In this document: piece by piece, positions 46,764 through 56,753 of the stretch
Numbering within the stretch: the first letter of the stretch is position 1
How the letters are laid out: each line of letters opens with the position of its first letter
Assembly (NCBI GenBank): GCA_034436335.1
Contig: DAOTVO010000037.1
Span: forward strand, 62,001-126,000
From: UBA877 sp034436335
Lineage (GTDB): Bacteria > Chloroflexota > Anaerolineae > Anaerolineales > Villigracilaceae
Length of the DNA stretch: 64,000 nucleotides
Reading direction: 5' to 3'
Position numbers and translations under genes: made by a program
Notes under the pieces: generated by a model
What the model saw: the letters and a program-made list of their open reading frames with translations, nothing else
Databases searched by the model: none
What the model was told of the DNA's origin: nothing

Positions 46764-47396
46764 ATGACCCCCGAAGAAACCCTCGCCCGCATTGCTCAGG
46801 AAGTTTCGACCTGCCAGAAATGCGCCCTACACCACTCGCGCAAGAAGTCGGTTCCCGGCGAGGGGCCGGCCAACGCTGAAATCATGCTCATCGGCGAGGG
46901 CCCGGGCTTCCACGAAAACGAGCAGGGCAGGCCGTTCGTCGGCGCGGCGGGGCAATTTCTCAACGAGTTGCTCGCCCAGGCGGGGATGAAGCGCGAGGAC
47001 GTGTGGATCGGCAACGTGGTAAAATGCCGCCCGCCCGGCAACCGCGACCCGCTGCCGGAGGAACTGGCGGCCTGCAACACGTATCTTGAGGCGCAAATTG
47101 CCGCCATCAGCCCGAAGATCATCATCACGCTGGGACGTTACTCGATGGGCAAATTCCTGCCCGGGGCAAAGATCAGCGCCGTCCACGGACAAATACGCCG
47201 CGTGGGCGATCGCTTCGTGATTGCCATGTTCCATCCGGCGGCGGCGCTGCATCAGGCCTCGCTCAAACCGGCCATTTTGCACGATTTCGCCCAATTGCCC
47301 AAATTGCTGGAACAGGCACGCGCTGCCCTCAAGCGGCTGACTCCTGTGCAGGCAGAAACGCCGAAGGAAGAGCCGAAGCAGTTGAGTCTGTTTTAG
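46764..47396 (+). CDS. Family 4 uracil-DNA glycosylase
   Basis: A 210-residue FeS uracil-DNA glycosylase. Cluster cysteines are in CQKCALH near the start and further on in KCRPPGNRDPLPEELAAC. The catalytic motif GEGPGFHENEQGRPFVG is near residue 45, and MFHPAAALHQ near 154 is the second motif. It has a good ribosome site (GGAG). The preceding spacer (46686-46763) is repeat-like (GTCAAGAGTCGG, CTGCAAACTTGTC). Confidence 0.93.
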   Translation: MTPEETLARIAQEVSTCQKCALHHSRKKSVPGEGPANAEIMLIGEGPGFHENEQGRPFVGAAGQFLNELLAQAGMKREDVWIGNVVKCRPPGNRDPLPEELAACNTYLEAQIAAISPKIIITLGRYSMGKFLPGAKISAVHGQIRRVGDRFVIAMFHPAAALHQASLKPAILHDFAQLPKLLEQARAALKRLTPVQAETPKEEPKQLSLF

Positions 47397-47439
47397 GCCA
47401 CAGATTTTACAGATTTCACAGATTGCACGGATTTTGACA

Positions 47440-48420
47440 ATGGCTTCTTATCTTGTCACCGGCGCGGCCGGGTTTATCGGGGCGCGGGTCGCCGAAATGC
47501 TCATCGAGCAAGGACACCGCGTCACCGGCGTGGATAATCTGAACGACGCCTACGACCTCCGCCTGAAGGAATACCGCCTGCGGAAGTTACAGGCGTTATC
47601 TGGTTTCGAATTTGTCCGTGACGATATTGCAGACCGCAACATTCTCCATCGTCCATCGTCCATCGTTCATCGTCAATTCGATGCCGTCATCAACCTTGCC
47701 GCCCGCGCCGGGGTGCGCGCCAGTCTGCAAAATCCCTGGCTTTTCTACGAGACCAACGTTACCGGCACGCTCAATCTGCTCGAATGGTGCCGTCAGCGCG
47801 GCATCTCCAAGTTCATCCAGGCCTCCACCTCCACCGTCTACGGGCTGAACGCTCCGGTTCCGACTCCCGAAACGGCCTCCACCGACCATCCACCGCAACC
47901 CTACGCCGCCAGCAAAAAAGCCGCCGAAACGCTGTGTTACACTTATCACAGCCTCTACGGCCTGGACGTGAGCGTGGTGCGCTATTTCACCGTCTATGGC
48001 CCGGCCGGACGCCCCGACATGAGCATGTTCCGCTTCGTCAAGTGGATTCACGAGGGCGAGCCCCTGCGTCTCTTCGGGAGCGGCGAGGCATCGCGCGGGT
48101 TCACCTACATTGACGACATCGCCCGCGGCACAATTGCCGCGTTGCAGCCTTTTGGGTACGAAATCTTCAACCTGGGCGGACATGAAGTCATCACCATGAA
48201 CGCTCTGATTGCCATGATGGAAGAACTGATTGGCCGCAAAGCGGTCATTGAACACCTGCCGCCCAATCCCGGCGAACTGCAAACCAATCACGCCGATGTG
48301 ACCAAGGCGCGCCGTCTGCTCGGCTGGCAGCCGCAAGTCTCCCTGTTGGAGGGGGTGACGCGCCTCGTTGAATGGTATCGCGCCGAGCGCCCCTGGGCCA
48401 AAGAGGTATCCACGCAGTGA
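47440..48420 (+). CDS. NAD-dependent epimerase/dehydratase (UDP-glucuronate 4-epimerase-like) with repeat insertion
   Basis: A 326-residue SDR enzyme. GAAGFIGARVAEMLIEQGHRV is the NAD-binding start, and YAASKKAAETLCYTYHSLY carries the catalytic Tyr and Lys. TPETASTDHPPQPY and VRYFTVYGPAGRPDMSMFRF point to the GalE/CapI group. Between DIADRN and FDAVINLAAR a segment LHRPSSIVHRQ is encoded by CATCGTCCATCGTCCATCGTT tandem units, lengthening a surface loop. The catalytic residues are intact. It opens the surface-glycan cluster. The ATG at 47440 is used; a TTG at 47434 is in frame. Confidence 0.92.
   Translation: MASYLVTGAAGFIGARVAEMLIEQGHRVTGVDNLNDAYDLRLKEYRLRKLQALSGFEFVRDDIADRNILHRPSSIVHRQFDAVINLAARAGVRASLQNPWLFYETNVTGTLNLLEWCRQRGISKFIQASTSTVYGLNAPVPTPETASTDHPPQPYAASKKAAETLCYTYHSLYGLDVSVVRYFTVYGPAGRPDMSMFRFVKWIHEGEPLRLFGSGEASRGFTYIDDIARGTIAALQPFGYEIFNLGGHEVITMNALIAMMEELIGRKAVIEHLPPNPGELQTNHADVTKARRLLGWQPQVSLLEGVTRLVEWYRAERPWAKEVSTQ
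47645..47674. repeat. CCATCGT tandem repeat inside the epimerase gene
   Basis: Four 7-nt units (CCATCGT, CCATCGT, CCATCGT, TCATCGT) give an in-frame extra loop. It is a different family from the palindromic repeats, but again multiplied in frame. Confidence 0.85.
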
Positions 48421-51400
48421 ATTTCATCCAGAAAGCCATTGCCGTCTGGAAACAGGACAACCTCCTGCGCCGGGTCGTCCGCAACAGCGGTTATCTGATC
48501 GCCGGCAACGCCCTCAGCACGATGGTGCAAAGCATCCTCAGCGGCCGCCTGCTGGGGATTTTAGGCTTTGGCATCCTCGGCGCGGCGATCGAATTTGCCA
48601 CCAACATCAATCGCCTGTTCTCCTTCCGTATGGGAGAGATGGTCGTCAAGTATATGGGGCAGTTCCTGGCCGAGGGCCGCCGCGACCGCGCCGCGGCCGT
48701 CTTCAAAGCGGCCGTCCTGCTCGAAACGGCATCCTCTATCCTCGCCTACCTGCTGATTGTCCTGCTTTCCCCGCTGGCGGCGGCGGTCATCCTCAAGGAC
48801 GCTGCCCTCGCCCCGCTGATCTCCTTCTACGCCCTGGCCATGCTGGCTAACTTTGCCGTCGAATCTTCGACCGGCTTCCTGCAAGCCGCCGATCGCTTCC
48901 GCAGTCAGGCGCTGATCGGCTTTTTTCAATCCGTGCTGACGGCAGGCATCATCGTTTACGCTTATTTGACAAGAGGCGGCATCTGGCTGGTGATGGGCGC
49001 GTACCTGGCGGGCAAAGCCTTCAACGGCCTCGGTCTGGCCGCCTATGCCTTCTGGCGAGCGCGGCAGGTCTTCGGCGCAGACTGGTGGCGGGCCTCCTTC
49101 CGCCTCCTTCCATCGCAACGGGAATTCTGGCGCTTTGCCTGGAGCACAAACTTCAGCGGCACGGTGACGATGGTCACGCGCGACAGCGAATCGGTCTGGA
49201 TTTCCCTGCTCCTGTCACCGATTGCCGCCGGCTACTACAAGGCCGCCAAAGCCGTCATCAACCTGGTCACCCTGCCGATCAATCCCTTTATCACCGCCGC
49301 CTACCCGGCCATCAATCGCGCAATTGCCGAGCGCGCCTGGGCACGCCTGCGCCATCTCCTGCGCCGCCTAACACTCATCTCCGCTGCCTGGACGGGCGCG
49401 GCCGCCCTGGGGCTGGCCATCTTCGGCCACTGGCTCCTCACCACCTTCTACGGCCCTGATTTCGCCCCCGCCTATCCCGCCCTGCTTCTTTTGCTCATCG
49501 GCTACGGCTTTGCCAACATTTTCTACTGGAATCGCAACCTGCTGCTTTCCTTTGGCATGCCCGATTATCCCCTCAAAGCCACCGCCTTTGCCGGAGCGGC
49601 CAAACTGCTGCTCACCTTCCTGCTTGTGCCGCGCTTCGGCTACCTGATGGAAGCCGCCCTGCTCTCGGCCTTCTTTGTCTTCTCGATTGGATTCATCCTC
49701 TGGCGCGGGGTGAAGGAAATCAACCGGCATCCCGATCGGGACGAGAGCCCGCCTGCCGCGCCAAGCGAGGCGGCCGCGCCCCCTGCCCCGCCCATCCCGG
49801 ACCCGCGGCCGGCGCGCCGTTCCCCGCGCCGCTTTGACCGCCGCGACCTCCTCGCCCTGCTCACCTTCCTCGCCTTTGCCGCTCTCTACTTCCTGGGCAA
49901 ATTGCAGGGCAACTACCCCCTCGTCATCCTCAGCGGCGATGCCGGCAACATCGCCAGTTACGCCGCTGCCCTCGATCACCCCGAGCGCTTCGCCGCCGAC
50001 CCTGTGCTGGGCAACCCCGACAACCTGCGCATTTACGCCACCGTTCACATCCCCATTATCCGTGCCCTGGCACGTCTGACCGACAACTACGCCCTGGCCT
50101 ACGCCTGGCTCATCCTGCCGCAGACCTTTCTGCAATTGAGCGGCTTCTACCTGCTCGGACGCCTGCTCTTCCGCAGCCGCTTCTGGGCCTATCTGCTCGC
50201 CTGGCTGACGGCGATGACCTACACCCGCGTCGGCCTGGGCGAAATCTGGGGCGTCTGGCCGGACGCCCTGCCGCGCGTCACCTTCCAGTCGCTCCTGCCG
50301 TTCCTGCTGGCGCTCGTCCTGCTCTGGAAGGACTCCCCGCGCCGCTGGCCAGGACTGATGCTCCTCGCCGGGCTGCTCGTCTACGTCCACCCCATCAGCG
50401 CCCCGGCCTGGGGACTGGCGCTTTGGCTCGGTCTGTGGGCGCTCGCCCCCCGTTCCTGGACCTGGAAACAGCGTCTGCTCCTCATGCTCGGCCTCGGCCT
50501 GGTCTTCCTCCTCACCCTGGCGCCCTTCGCCTGGAACTACCTCTCCTACCGGGGGGAGGACCCCGCCGCCGACTACGACACGGTGATGACCGTGCTGCAA
50601 ACCTACTGGCCGCAAAACCTGCTCAACGTGCGCGCCGCCCTAGGCGACTTTTTGGCCAATGCCACCCGCAGCCTGCTCCTGCCCCTGGCGTTGATCGGGC
50701 TGTTTGCGGTAGGTCGGATTGTCAATCTGACCTACAAGCGCACCGTCCTCCTCTGGCTCCTCGGCCTCTTCCTTGCCTGCGTCCTGCTGCCCTTCATCGA
50801 GCGGCTCATCGAAGCCCGCTTCCGCCTCCTGCCGCTGGAGACCGAACTCTTGCGCGGCATCCGCTACTTCGTCCCCTTGCTGCTCCTCTTCTGGCTCTGG
50901 CCGCTGGCCGAGTGGACTTCCCGCCCCCTTGCGCCGCGCCTACGCCTGGCGCTGATGGCGCTCGGCATCCTGCTGGTCGGCTTTTGGGGAGCGACCAACC
51001 GCCCGGCAGTCGGCGACATGCTTGATGCCGCCGCTTGCCTGGCACGCGGCCGCCTGGTCTGCGCTGCACCGCGCCCCTTGGATAAGTTGATCTTGACCTT
51101 GCGCGACCAGACCGCCCCCGATGCCAGCGTCTTCTTCTTCACCCAAGACCCGGCGCACACCTCCCAAACCTTGAGCGTGCGTTACCTGGCGCTGCGCCCG
51201 CTGGTCTATACCCTGCGAGATGCCGGCCTGCTCGGCTACGGCAACCGCGCCGCCTTGGGATCGTGGCTGGCGATCACACGGCAGGTGGAGGGTCTGCGCG
51301 AGGCGGCGGATGAGTCGCTGCGCCTGGAGGGGGCGGTTTCTCTGGCGCAGGCGCTCGGCGCCGATTACCTGGCGCTCGACTTCTCTCCACCGCTCGAGGC

Positions 51401-51467
51401 GCTCGAGGGGCTGCCGGCACGCTTGATCCTGCAAAACGAGGCCTATACTCTGCTACAATTGCCGTGA
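48417..51467 (+). CDS. Flippase (Wzx-like) fused to a GT-C-like membrane domain
   Basis: A protein of 1016 residues. Residues 1-430 form a polysaccharide-flippase (MATE/Wzx) domain: NSGYLIAGNALSTMVQSILSGRLLG at the start, twelve or so helices, and SPIAAGYYKAAKAVINLVTLPI and TTFYGPDFAPAYP. A Pro/Ala/Arg-rich linker (about 434-475, PPAAPSEAAAPPAPPIPD) joins a second polytopic domain (about 480-1010), which starts ALYFLGKLQGNYP and has a GT-C-like first loop (LSGDAGNIASYAAALDHPERFAADP). The start is the GTG at 48417, overlapping the epimerase stop. It may couple lipid-linked sugar transport with sugar transfer; that is a guess. Confidence 0.85.
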   Translation: MNFIQKAIAVWKQDNLLRRVVRNSGYLIAGNALSTMVQSILSGRLLGILGFGILGAAIEFATNINRLFSFRMGEMVVKYMGQFLAEGRRDRAAAVFKAAVLLETASSILAYLLIVLLSPLAAAVILKDAALAPLISFYALAMLANFAVESSTGFLQAADRFRSQALIGFFQSVLTAGIIVYAYLTRGGIWLVMGAYLAGKAFNGLGLAAYAFWRARQVFGADWWRASFRLLPSQREFWRFAWSTNFSGTVTMVTRDSESVWISLLLSPIAAGYYKAAKAVINLVTLPINPFITAAYPAINRAIAERAWARLRHLLRRLTLISAAWTGAAALGLAIFGHWLLTTFYGPDFAPAYPALLLLLIGYGFANIFYWNRNLLLSFGMPDYPLKATAFAGAAKLLLTFLLVPRFGYLMEAALLSAFFVFSIGFILWRGVKEINRHPDRDESPPAAPSEAAAPPAPPIPDPRPARRSPRRFDRRDLLALLTFLAFAALYFLGKLQGNYPLVILSGDAGNIASYAAALDHPERFAADPVLGNPDNLRIYATVHIPIIRALARLTDNYALAYAWLILPQTFLQLSGFYLLGRLLFRSRFWAYLLAWLTAMTYTRVGLGEIWGVWPDALPRVTFQSLLPFLLALVLLWKDSPRRWPGLMLLAGLLVYVHPISAPAWGLALWLGLWALAPRSWTWKQRLLLMLGLGLVFLLTLAPFAWNYLSYRGEDPAADYDTVMTVLQTYWPQNLLNVRAALGDFLANATRSLLLPLALIGLFAVGRIVNLTYKRTVLLWLLGLFLACVLLPFIERLIEARFRLLPLETELLRGIRYFVPLLLLFWLWPLAEWTSRPLAPRLRLALMALGILLVGFWGATNRPAVGDMLDAAACLARGRLVCAAPRPLDKLILTLRDQTAPDASVFFFTQDPAHTSQTLSVRYLALRPLVYTLRDAGLLGYGNRAALGSWLAITRQVEGLREAADESLRLEGAVSLAQALGADYLALDFSPPLEALEGLPARLILQNEAYTLLQLP

Positions 51468-52378
51468 TGAATGCCCCTTCTCAAGCCCCCCTTCTGACCG
51501 TCATCGTGCCGGTCTATAACGAGGCCGAGTCGTTGCCTGCCCTGCTGGAGGAACTCCTGCCCTACTCTCGCGCCCGGGGCTGGCGCGTTCTCTTCGTGGA
51601 CGACGGCTCAACCGATGCCGGCGCCGACATCTTGGCGCGCCTGAGCGACCAGGCGGATGTGCAAGTGTTGCGCCACAAGGTCAACCGCGGCTACGGCGGC
51701 GCCCTCAAGAGCGGCCTGGCACATGTTGCCACCCCTTACGCCGTCACCATTGACGCCGATGGCCAGCACCGCGTGGAGGACGTGCAAGGCATGCTCGACC
51801 TGGCCCTCGCCCATCAGGCCGACCTGGTGGTGGGCGCCCGCCCGCCGGGCAGCGGCAATTTCTACCGCAACTTGGGCAAAGGCCTCATTCGCGCCTTTGC
51901 CGGTCTGCTCTTGCCCCTCTCCGTGCGCGACCTCAATTCCGGCTGCAAACTCTATCGCGCCGACCTGGCCAAAAAGTACCTCCCCCTCTGCCCGGATACA
52001 ATGGCCTTCAGCGATGTCATCACCCTGATTTTCATCCAAAAGCGCCATCTGGTGCTGGAACAGCCGATTTCCATCCGCCCGCGACGCGCCGGGCGCAGCA
52101 CCATCAGCGCCCGCACCGCCTTTCAGACGGTGATGGAAATCCTGCACATCGCCATGCTCTTCAATCCCCTGCGCATCTTTTTGCCGCTGGCGGCGCTGTG
52201 CGTGACCTTCGGCATCGCCTGGGGCCTGCCCATCCTGCTGCGCGGGCGCGGCGTCAGCGTCGGCTCGATGCTGGCCATCGTCACCGGGTTGCTTTTCTTT
52301 GCCATCGGCCTGATTGCCGACCAGTTATCGGCCACCCGCATGGCTCTGCTTGACTTGCAATCGCCTGCTGAAGAATGA
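51467..52378 (+). CDS. Glycosyltransferase family 2 protein (dolichyl-phosphate-mannose-synthase-like)
   Basis: A 303-residue GT-A enzyme: TVIVPVYNEAESLPALLEELL, VDDGSTDAGADIL, ITIDADGQHRVEDVQGML (DxD-like), and LNSGCKLYRADLAKKYL. Two C-terminal helices (about 222-242 and 257-285) anchor it. It probably makes a polyprenyl-phosphate sugar. It overlaps its neighbours on both sides (TGATG and ATGA), so it is part of the same operon. Confidence 0.93.
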   Translation: MNAPSQAPLLTVIVPVYNEAESLPALLEELLPYSRARGWRVLFVDDGSTDAGADILARLSDQADVQVLRHKVNRGYGGALKSGLAHVATPYAVTIDADGQHRVEDVQGMLDLALAHQADLVVGARPPGSGNFYRNLGKGLIRAFAGLLLPLSVRDLNSGCKLYRADLAKKYLPLCPDTMAFSDVITLIFIQKRHLVLEQPISIRPRRAGRSTISARTAFQTVMEILHIAMLFNPLRIFLPLAALCVTFGIAWGLPILLRGRGVSVGSMLAIVTGLLFFAIGLIADQLSATRMALLDLQSPAEE

Positions 52379-53475
52379 AAATCGTCTGCATTTCCCCTTC
52401 CCAGGTGCCTTCCAAGACGGCCAACAGCATCCAGGCGCTCAAAGTGGCCCAGTCGTTCCTGCAATTGGGGCATGAAACGACGCTGCTTGTTCCGGGCTCG
52501 GTCGTGTTTGCGCCGTTCGATCTGGCTCGACACTACGGTCTGAGCCGCGTGCCCCATGTGGAGTGGGTGGGTGGCCAACGACGTCTCTTCCCCTGGCGGG
52601 CGGCGCTGCGCGCCCTGAATCTCGGTGCAGACCTGCTCTATTGCTGGCCCTCGCAAGCCGCCCTGGCCGGGATGTTGCTCGGCCGGCCCGCTTTGCTCGA
52701 AGTCCACGAGATGCCCTCCGGTCGTTTTGGCCCGCTGTGGTATCGTCTTTTCCTGAGCCTGCCGGGGCGCAAACGTCTGCTGCCCATCAGCGAGGCCCTG
52801 CGCCTTGCTCTCGAGGCCCGCTACGGCAAGATGCGCGGCGGGGAGACGGTCATTGCCCCCGATGGGGTGGACGTAGAACGTTACGAGGCGCTGCCGGACC
52901 CGGCTGCGGCCCGCCGTCTCCTCGGTCTGCCCGCCGCCCCAACCGTGCTCTGCACCGGCCATCTCTACCCCGGTCGCGGCGCCGAACTCTTCCTCGCCCT
53001 GGCCGAACGATTCCCACAGGTCAGTTTCGTCTGGGTGGGGGGGCGCACCGCCGATGTGCAAGCCTGGAAAGGGCGCGCCGCACAGTTGAGCAACGTCACC
53101 TTTACCGGCTTCGTGCCCAACGAACGCATCCCGCTCTATCAGGCGGCAGGCGATGTGCTGCTCATGCCCTACGGGCGGAATGTCGCCACCTCCAGCGGCG
53201 GCAATACCGCCGAGGTGTGCAGCCCGATGAAGATGTTCGAGTACATGGCTGCCGGCCGCGCCATCCTGAGCAGCGACTTACCCGTCCTGCGCGAGGTGCT
53301 GGACGAGACGACCGCCGTCTTCTGCCCGCCGGAGGAGGCAGGGGCGTGGGAAGCGGCCCTGGCCGGCCTCCTCGCCGATGAGACGCAGCGGCAGGCCCTC
53401 GGTCAGCGCGCCCGCCGCGCCGCGCAAGCCTATTCCTGGGTCGAGCGCGCCCGCCGCGTTCTGAAAGGATTCTGA
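52375..53475 (+). CDS. Glycosyltransferase family 4 protein
   Basis: A 366-residue GT-B enzyme. SQVPSKTANSIQALKVAQSFLQLGHE at the N-terminus, TVLCTGHLYPGRGAELFLALAERFP, FTGFVPNERIPLYQAAGDVLLMPYG, and SPMKMFEYMAAGRAILSSDLPVLREVLDE (the E-x7-E donor site) are present. The sugar is unknown. It overlaps the GT2 gene by 4 nt and the next gene by one base. Confidence 0.93.
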   Translation: MKIVCISPSQVPSKTANSIQALKVAQSFLQLGHETTLLVPGSVVFAPFDLARHYGLSRVPHVEWVGGQRRLFPWRAALRALNLGADLLYCWPSQAALAGMLLGRPALLEVHEMPSGRFGPLWYRLFLSLPGRKRLLPISEALRLALEARYGKMRGGETVIAPDGVDVERYEALPDPAAARRLLGLPAAPTVLCTGHLYPGRGAELFLALAERFPQVSFVWVGGRTADVQAWKGRAAQLSNVTFTGFVPNERIPLYQAAGDVLLMPYGRNVATSSGGNTAEVCSPMKMFEYMAAGRAILSSDLPVLREVLDETTAVFCPPEEAGAWEAALAGLLADETQRQALGQRARRAAQAYSWVERARRVLKGF

Positions 53476-56400
53476 TGAAACGACTGCGTGATTTGTTCTG
53501 GTTTGTGCCGTTCAGCCTGGCTCTGGGCTTGGCTCTTTCCCTGCTCGACCGTTCCGGTGGCTGGGCAGGCTATGGTGTCCTTGCTCTGCTTGGATTGAGT
53601 GCACTGACGGCGTTGTGGCGCGCCGAGAACTCCGCCCGCGCTCTGGGATGGATTTTGCTCGCCGCCTTGGTCGCGCGCCTGTTCCTGGGCGCGGCGGCGC
53701 AGGTCATCTTGCCCGTCTACGGCTACGACAACGAGGCGCATAACGCCGGTTTTGTCTATCGGGACGCTTTCACCTACGACCGTCAGGCCTATGAATTGGC
53801 CGCCTCGGAGGAAGCGCTCTGGCGCGCTTTTGACCGTTCGAGCGGCATCGAGGAGCAATACGGCGGCCTGACTCTGACGCTGAGCCTGGCCTATCGCCTG
53901 TTTAGTCCAGAGGCGCACCGCCCGCTGTTAGTAGTGCTGTTGGCGGCCTTGGTCAGCGCCTTGGGCATCGGGCTGGCCTGGCGCGGGATGCGTTCGGCCT
54001 GGGGGGAGCGTGTGGCCGGGGCCGCGGCCTGGGTGTTGGCGCTCTACCCGGAGGCGGTTCTGAGCGGCGGCGCGCCGCTGCGCGAACCGTTCCTGCTCTT
54101 CTTTGCCGCCTTGTTCTTTTTCTCGCTGATGCGCCTGCGCGAGCGGCGCGGCTGGACGGAGTGGGCCGGTCTGGTCGGCGGCGCGCTCGGTCTGTTCCTG
54201 TTTTCGCCGCCCGCCGCAGGCAGTTTCCTCCTGGTGAGCGGAATCTGGCTCTGGCTGACCGGCCGCGGCCACTATCTGCATTGGGGCTGGCTGGTTGGGA
54301 TATTGACCCTCTCGCTGGCGGCTTTCCTGGTCTTTGGCTTTCTGGCCGGGAGCACGCTCCAAGCCCCCGCCGGGCCGTTGGCCAATCTGCTCGCCTGGCT
54401 GCAATACAGCGCCCGCTGGGGGTTGCACGAACTCAAGCAAACCTCCGATGGTCTTCAGCCGCTCTTCGATGTTTTGCCGGAGGGCCTGCACCTGCCGCTG
54501 GCGACCGCCTTCGGCGTCACCCAGCCGTTCCTGCCCGCCGCGCTGGCCGACCTGAGCCTGTGGCCGGTCACTTTCATCAACATTCTGCGTTCGCTCGGCT
54601 GGTATCTGCTCCTGCCGCTGCTGGCGTTTGCGCCCTTCCTGTGGCGCAAACTTCCGAAAGAAGAGCGCCTGGCCTGGGGTTGGCTGTGTCTGGCGGTTTG
54701 GGTGTGGATTTTGGCGGCCTCCTTTCGCGGCGGCGGCGACCAATGGGATAACCCGCGCTATCGCCTGATGCTGTTCTTTTTCCAGGCCGTGCTGGCCGGG
54801 CAAGTGTGGGTACGCTGGCGCAGCGGCGAAGCCCCCTGGTTCGGACGTCTGCTAGCCATGGAGGGGTGGGCCTTGTTGGTGTTCCTGTACTTTTACCTGG
54901 GAAGGTACAGCGACTGGGGCCTGCCGCGCCTACCACTGCTAATCTCTGTGGCGCTCATACTCGCAGGCTCTATAATTATTCTGCAAGGATTGACTTTCTC
55001 TGAAAGTCGGATTTTCAGAATGATAGTTGTTACCGGTTCTTTCATCACAATTGGAGCCTATGTATGGATAATCTTCTTTTCTCCATACCGATTTTTCATT
55101 GCCGAATCACCACTTATCATCAAGTTATTAAGCGCAATGCTGACAGCAGGGGTTGTAACATTTGCTATAAAGAAGTCCTGGAAATTACTCGATCTTAGGA
55201 TTATATTTTTGGCCACAATTCTTATCCAGAATATAATCCTAAAGATTGTTGCATTGTCACTTCGCATTTCTTCTAATCCTCTGGTGCTATTGTGGGAGGA
55301 AAATTATCGCATCTACTTTGCTTCTCTGCTGGCTTCGGAACGCATCTATGGTACAAAAATTCCCCTGTCTTCAGTTGATTTTTCTCTAAACATATTGAAT
55401 GGAATCCCCTTCCTAATAGGCAATTTTCCTATTTGGGCTCATCGGTTATGGTACGTTCTTCTAACAATTATTATTACTTTCTTAACCGCCTGGGCAATCG
55501 AAAAGCGATTAAATCTCTCTGAACGGTGGCATCGCTGGCTATTCATTGGTTTCACCTGGTTATATTTACTTACTGAAGGAGGGGTTAAATACAATTTACA
55601 AATTAGCGTTATCTTTGTTCTGATTACATTTCATCCACGCCGCCCATGGCGCAGTCTTATCGGTATTCTCTTCGCATCATTGTGGGCTGGCTTAAGCCGG
55701 GTAAATTGGCTACCTGTTCCGGCAATGCTTGCAATTGAACTATATTTGTTAGAAGAAGATTTGCCCAAAAGCCAAGGAAACATCAAAAAGTATCTTTTGC
55801 TTCCGGCTCTACTGGCTACAGCCGGTTTGGCCACAGCAGTGGTTGGCCAAGCAATGTTGGCAACACTCCCCGATAGCACTCACAGCAGTCTGATCAGTTT
55901 CATAAGACAGGATCTTCTGTGGTATCGCTTACTCCCAAATGCGACGTATGAGTTTGGTATCTTGATTCCCCTGGTTATTCTCTCAATTCCATTGTGGTAC
56001 TTTAGCCAGTATGGAATAAAGCGGCTCCATCCTCTGCGGAAAATCGGATTGATCGTCATGATGGTTCTACTGCTGGGAGGAGGAATAGTCGTCAGTGTTA
56101 AGATCGGCGGCGGGAGTGATATACATAACTTAGACTCATACTTAGTATTTTCAATCATCCTAGGTTCTTATGCTTTCTTTGGCTGTATTCGCCCTGAAGA
56201 AAAAAATTTCTCCTCGACCGAAAAAAACTTTTCTTTACAAAAAATGCTATGGGCTATTGCCTTGATATTCGTAATCCCCACCCTTTCTGTACTCAGAGGA
56301 GTTAAACCTTATGTCGCCTACAATCCTGAAGAAGTAGCCTCAACAATCCAAAAAATTCAAGCAGAAATTGATAAAGTTCAGCCAGATCAAGATATCCTTG

Positions 56401-56753
56401 TGATGTATCAATGGCCATTAATAACGTTTGAGTATTTACAAGTAAAATCGGCTAGAGTTACTCATGAATATATTAATGTTATACTCATTGATATGGCAAT
56501 GAGCAGAAATGTGAATTACCTAAAAAAGTTTCATAATGACCTTTGCAAACATCGTTTTGGGTTGATTATCACAGAACTTCAGCCAACTTCTCTGCAAGGC
56601 AGAAAACATAATTTTGGAGAAGAAAACGATATATGGTGGAGTGAAATAACTTCAGCACTTCTTCACTCCTATTCTCGCATCGAGAGATTTTCAGAGGCTT
56701 CTATCGAATTGTATATCCCATCGGAAAGCAGTTGCCAAGATTGGCAACCTTAA
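53475..56753 (+). CDS. Large polytopic membrane protein, mosaic of GC-rich and AT-rich halves
   Basis: A 1092-residue protein with about 22 helices. Residues 1-490 are GC-rich like the neighbours. They look like a GT-C-type protein (YGYDNEAHNAGFVYRDAFTYDRQAYELA as the first loop, GGAPLREPFLLFFAALFFF). From about residue 490 (position about 54940) base composition becomes clearly AT-rich while the frame stays open. The second half (about 600 residues) is again polytopic, with a soluble end (KIQAEIDKVQPDQDILVMYQ). It looks like two membrane proteins joined by recombination. The AT-rich tract continues past the stop to the start of the next gene. Function unknown. Confidence 0.75.
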   Translation: MKRLRDLFWFVPFSLALGLALSLLDRSGGWAGYGVLALLGLSALTALWRAENSARALGWILLAALVARLFLGAAAQVILPVYGYDNEAHNAGFVYRDAFTYDRQAYELAASEEALWRAFDRSSGIEEQYGGLTLTLSLAYRLFSPEAHRPLLVVLLAALVSALGIGLAWRGMRSAWGERVAGAAAWVLALYPEAVLSGGAPLREPFLLFFAALFFFSLMRLRERRGWTEWAGLVGGALGLFLFSPPAAGSFLLVSGIWLWLTGRGHYLHWGWLVGILTLSLAAFLVFGFLAGSTLQAPAGPLANLLAWLQYSARWGLHELKQTSDGLQPLFDVLPEGLHLPLATAFGVTQPFLPAALADLSLWPVTFINILRSLGWYLLLPLLAFAPFLWRKLPKEERLAWGWLCLAVWVWILAASFRGGGDQWDNPRYRLMLFFFQAVLAGQVWVRWRSGEAPWFGRLLAMEGWALLVFLYFYLGRYSDWGLPRLPLLISVALILAGSIIILQGLTFSESRIFRMIVVTGSFITIGAYVWIIFFSPYRFFIAESPLIIKLLSAMLTAGVVTFAIKKSWKLLDLRIIFLATILIQNIILKIVALSLRISSNPLVLLWEENYRIYFASLLASERIYGTKIPLSSVDFSLNILNGIPFLIGNFPIWAHRLWYVLLTIIITFLTAWAIEKRLNLSERWHRWLFIGFTWLYLLTEGGVKYNLQISVIFVLITFHPRRPWRSLIGILFASLWAGLSRVNWLPVPAMLAIELYLLEEDLPKSQGNIKKYLLLPALLATAGLATAVVGQAMLATLPDSTHSSLISFIRQDLLWYRLLPNATYEFGILIPLVILSIPLWYFSQYGIKRLHPLRKIGLIVMMVLLLGGGIVVSVKIGGGSDIHNLDSYLVFSIILGSYAFFGCIRPEEKNFSSTEKNFSLQKMLWAIALIFVIPTLSVLRGVKPYVAYNPEEVASTIQKIQAEIDKVQPDQDILVMYQWPLITFEYLQVKSARVTHEYINVILIDMAMSRNVNYLKKFHNDLCKHRFGLIITELQPTSLQGRKHNFGEENDIWWSEITSALLHSYSRIERFSEASIELYIPSESSCQDWQP

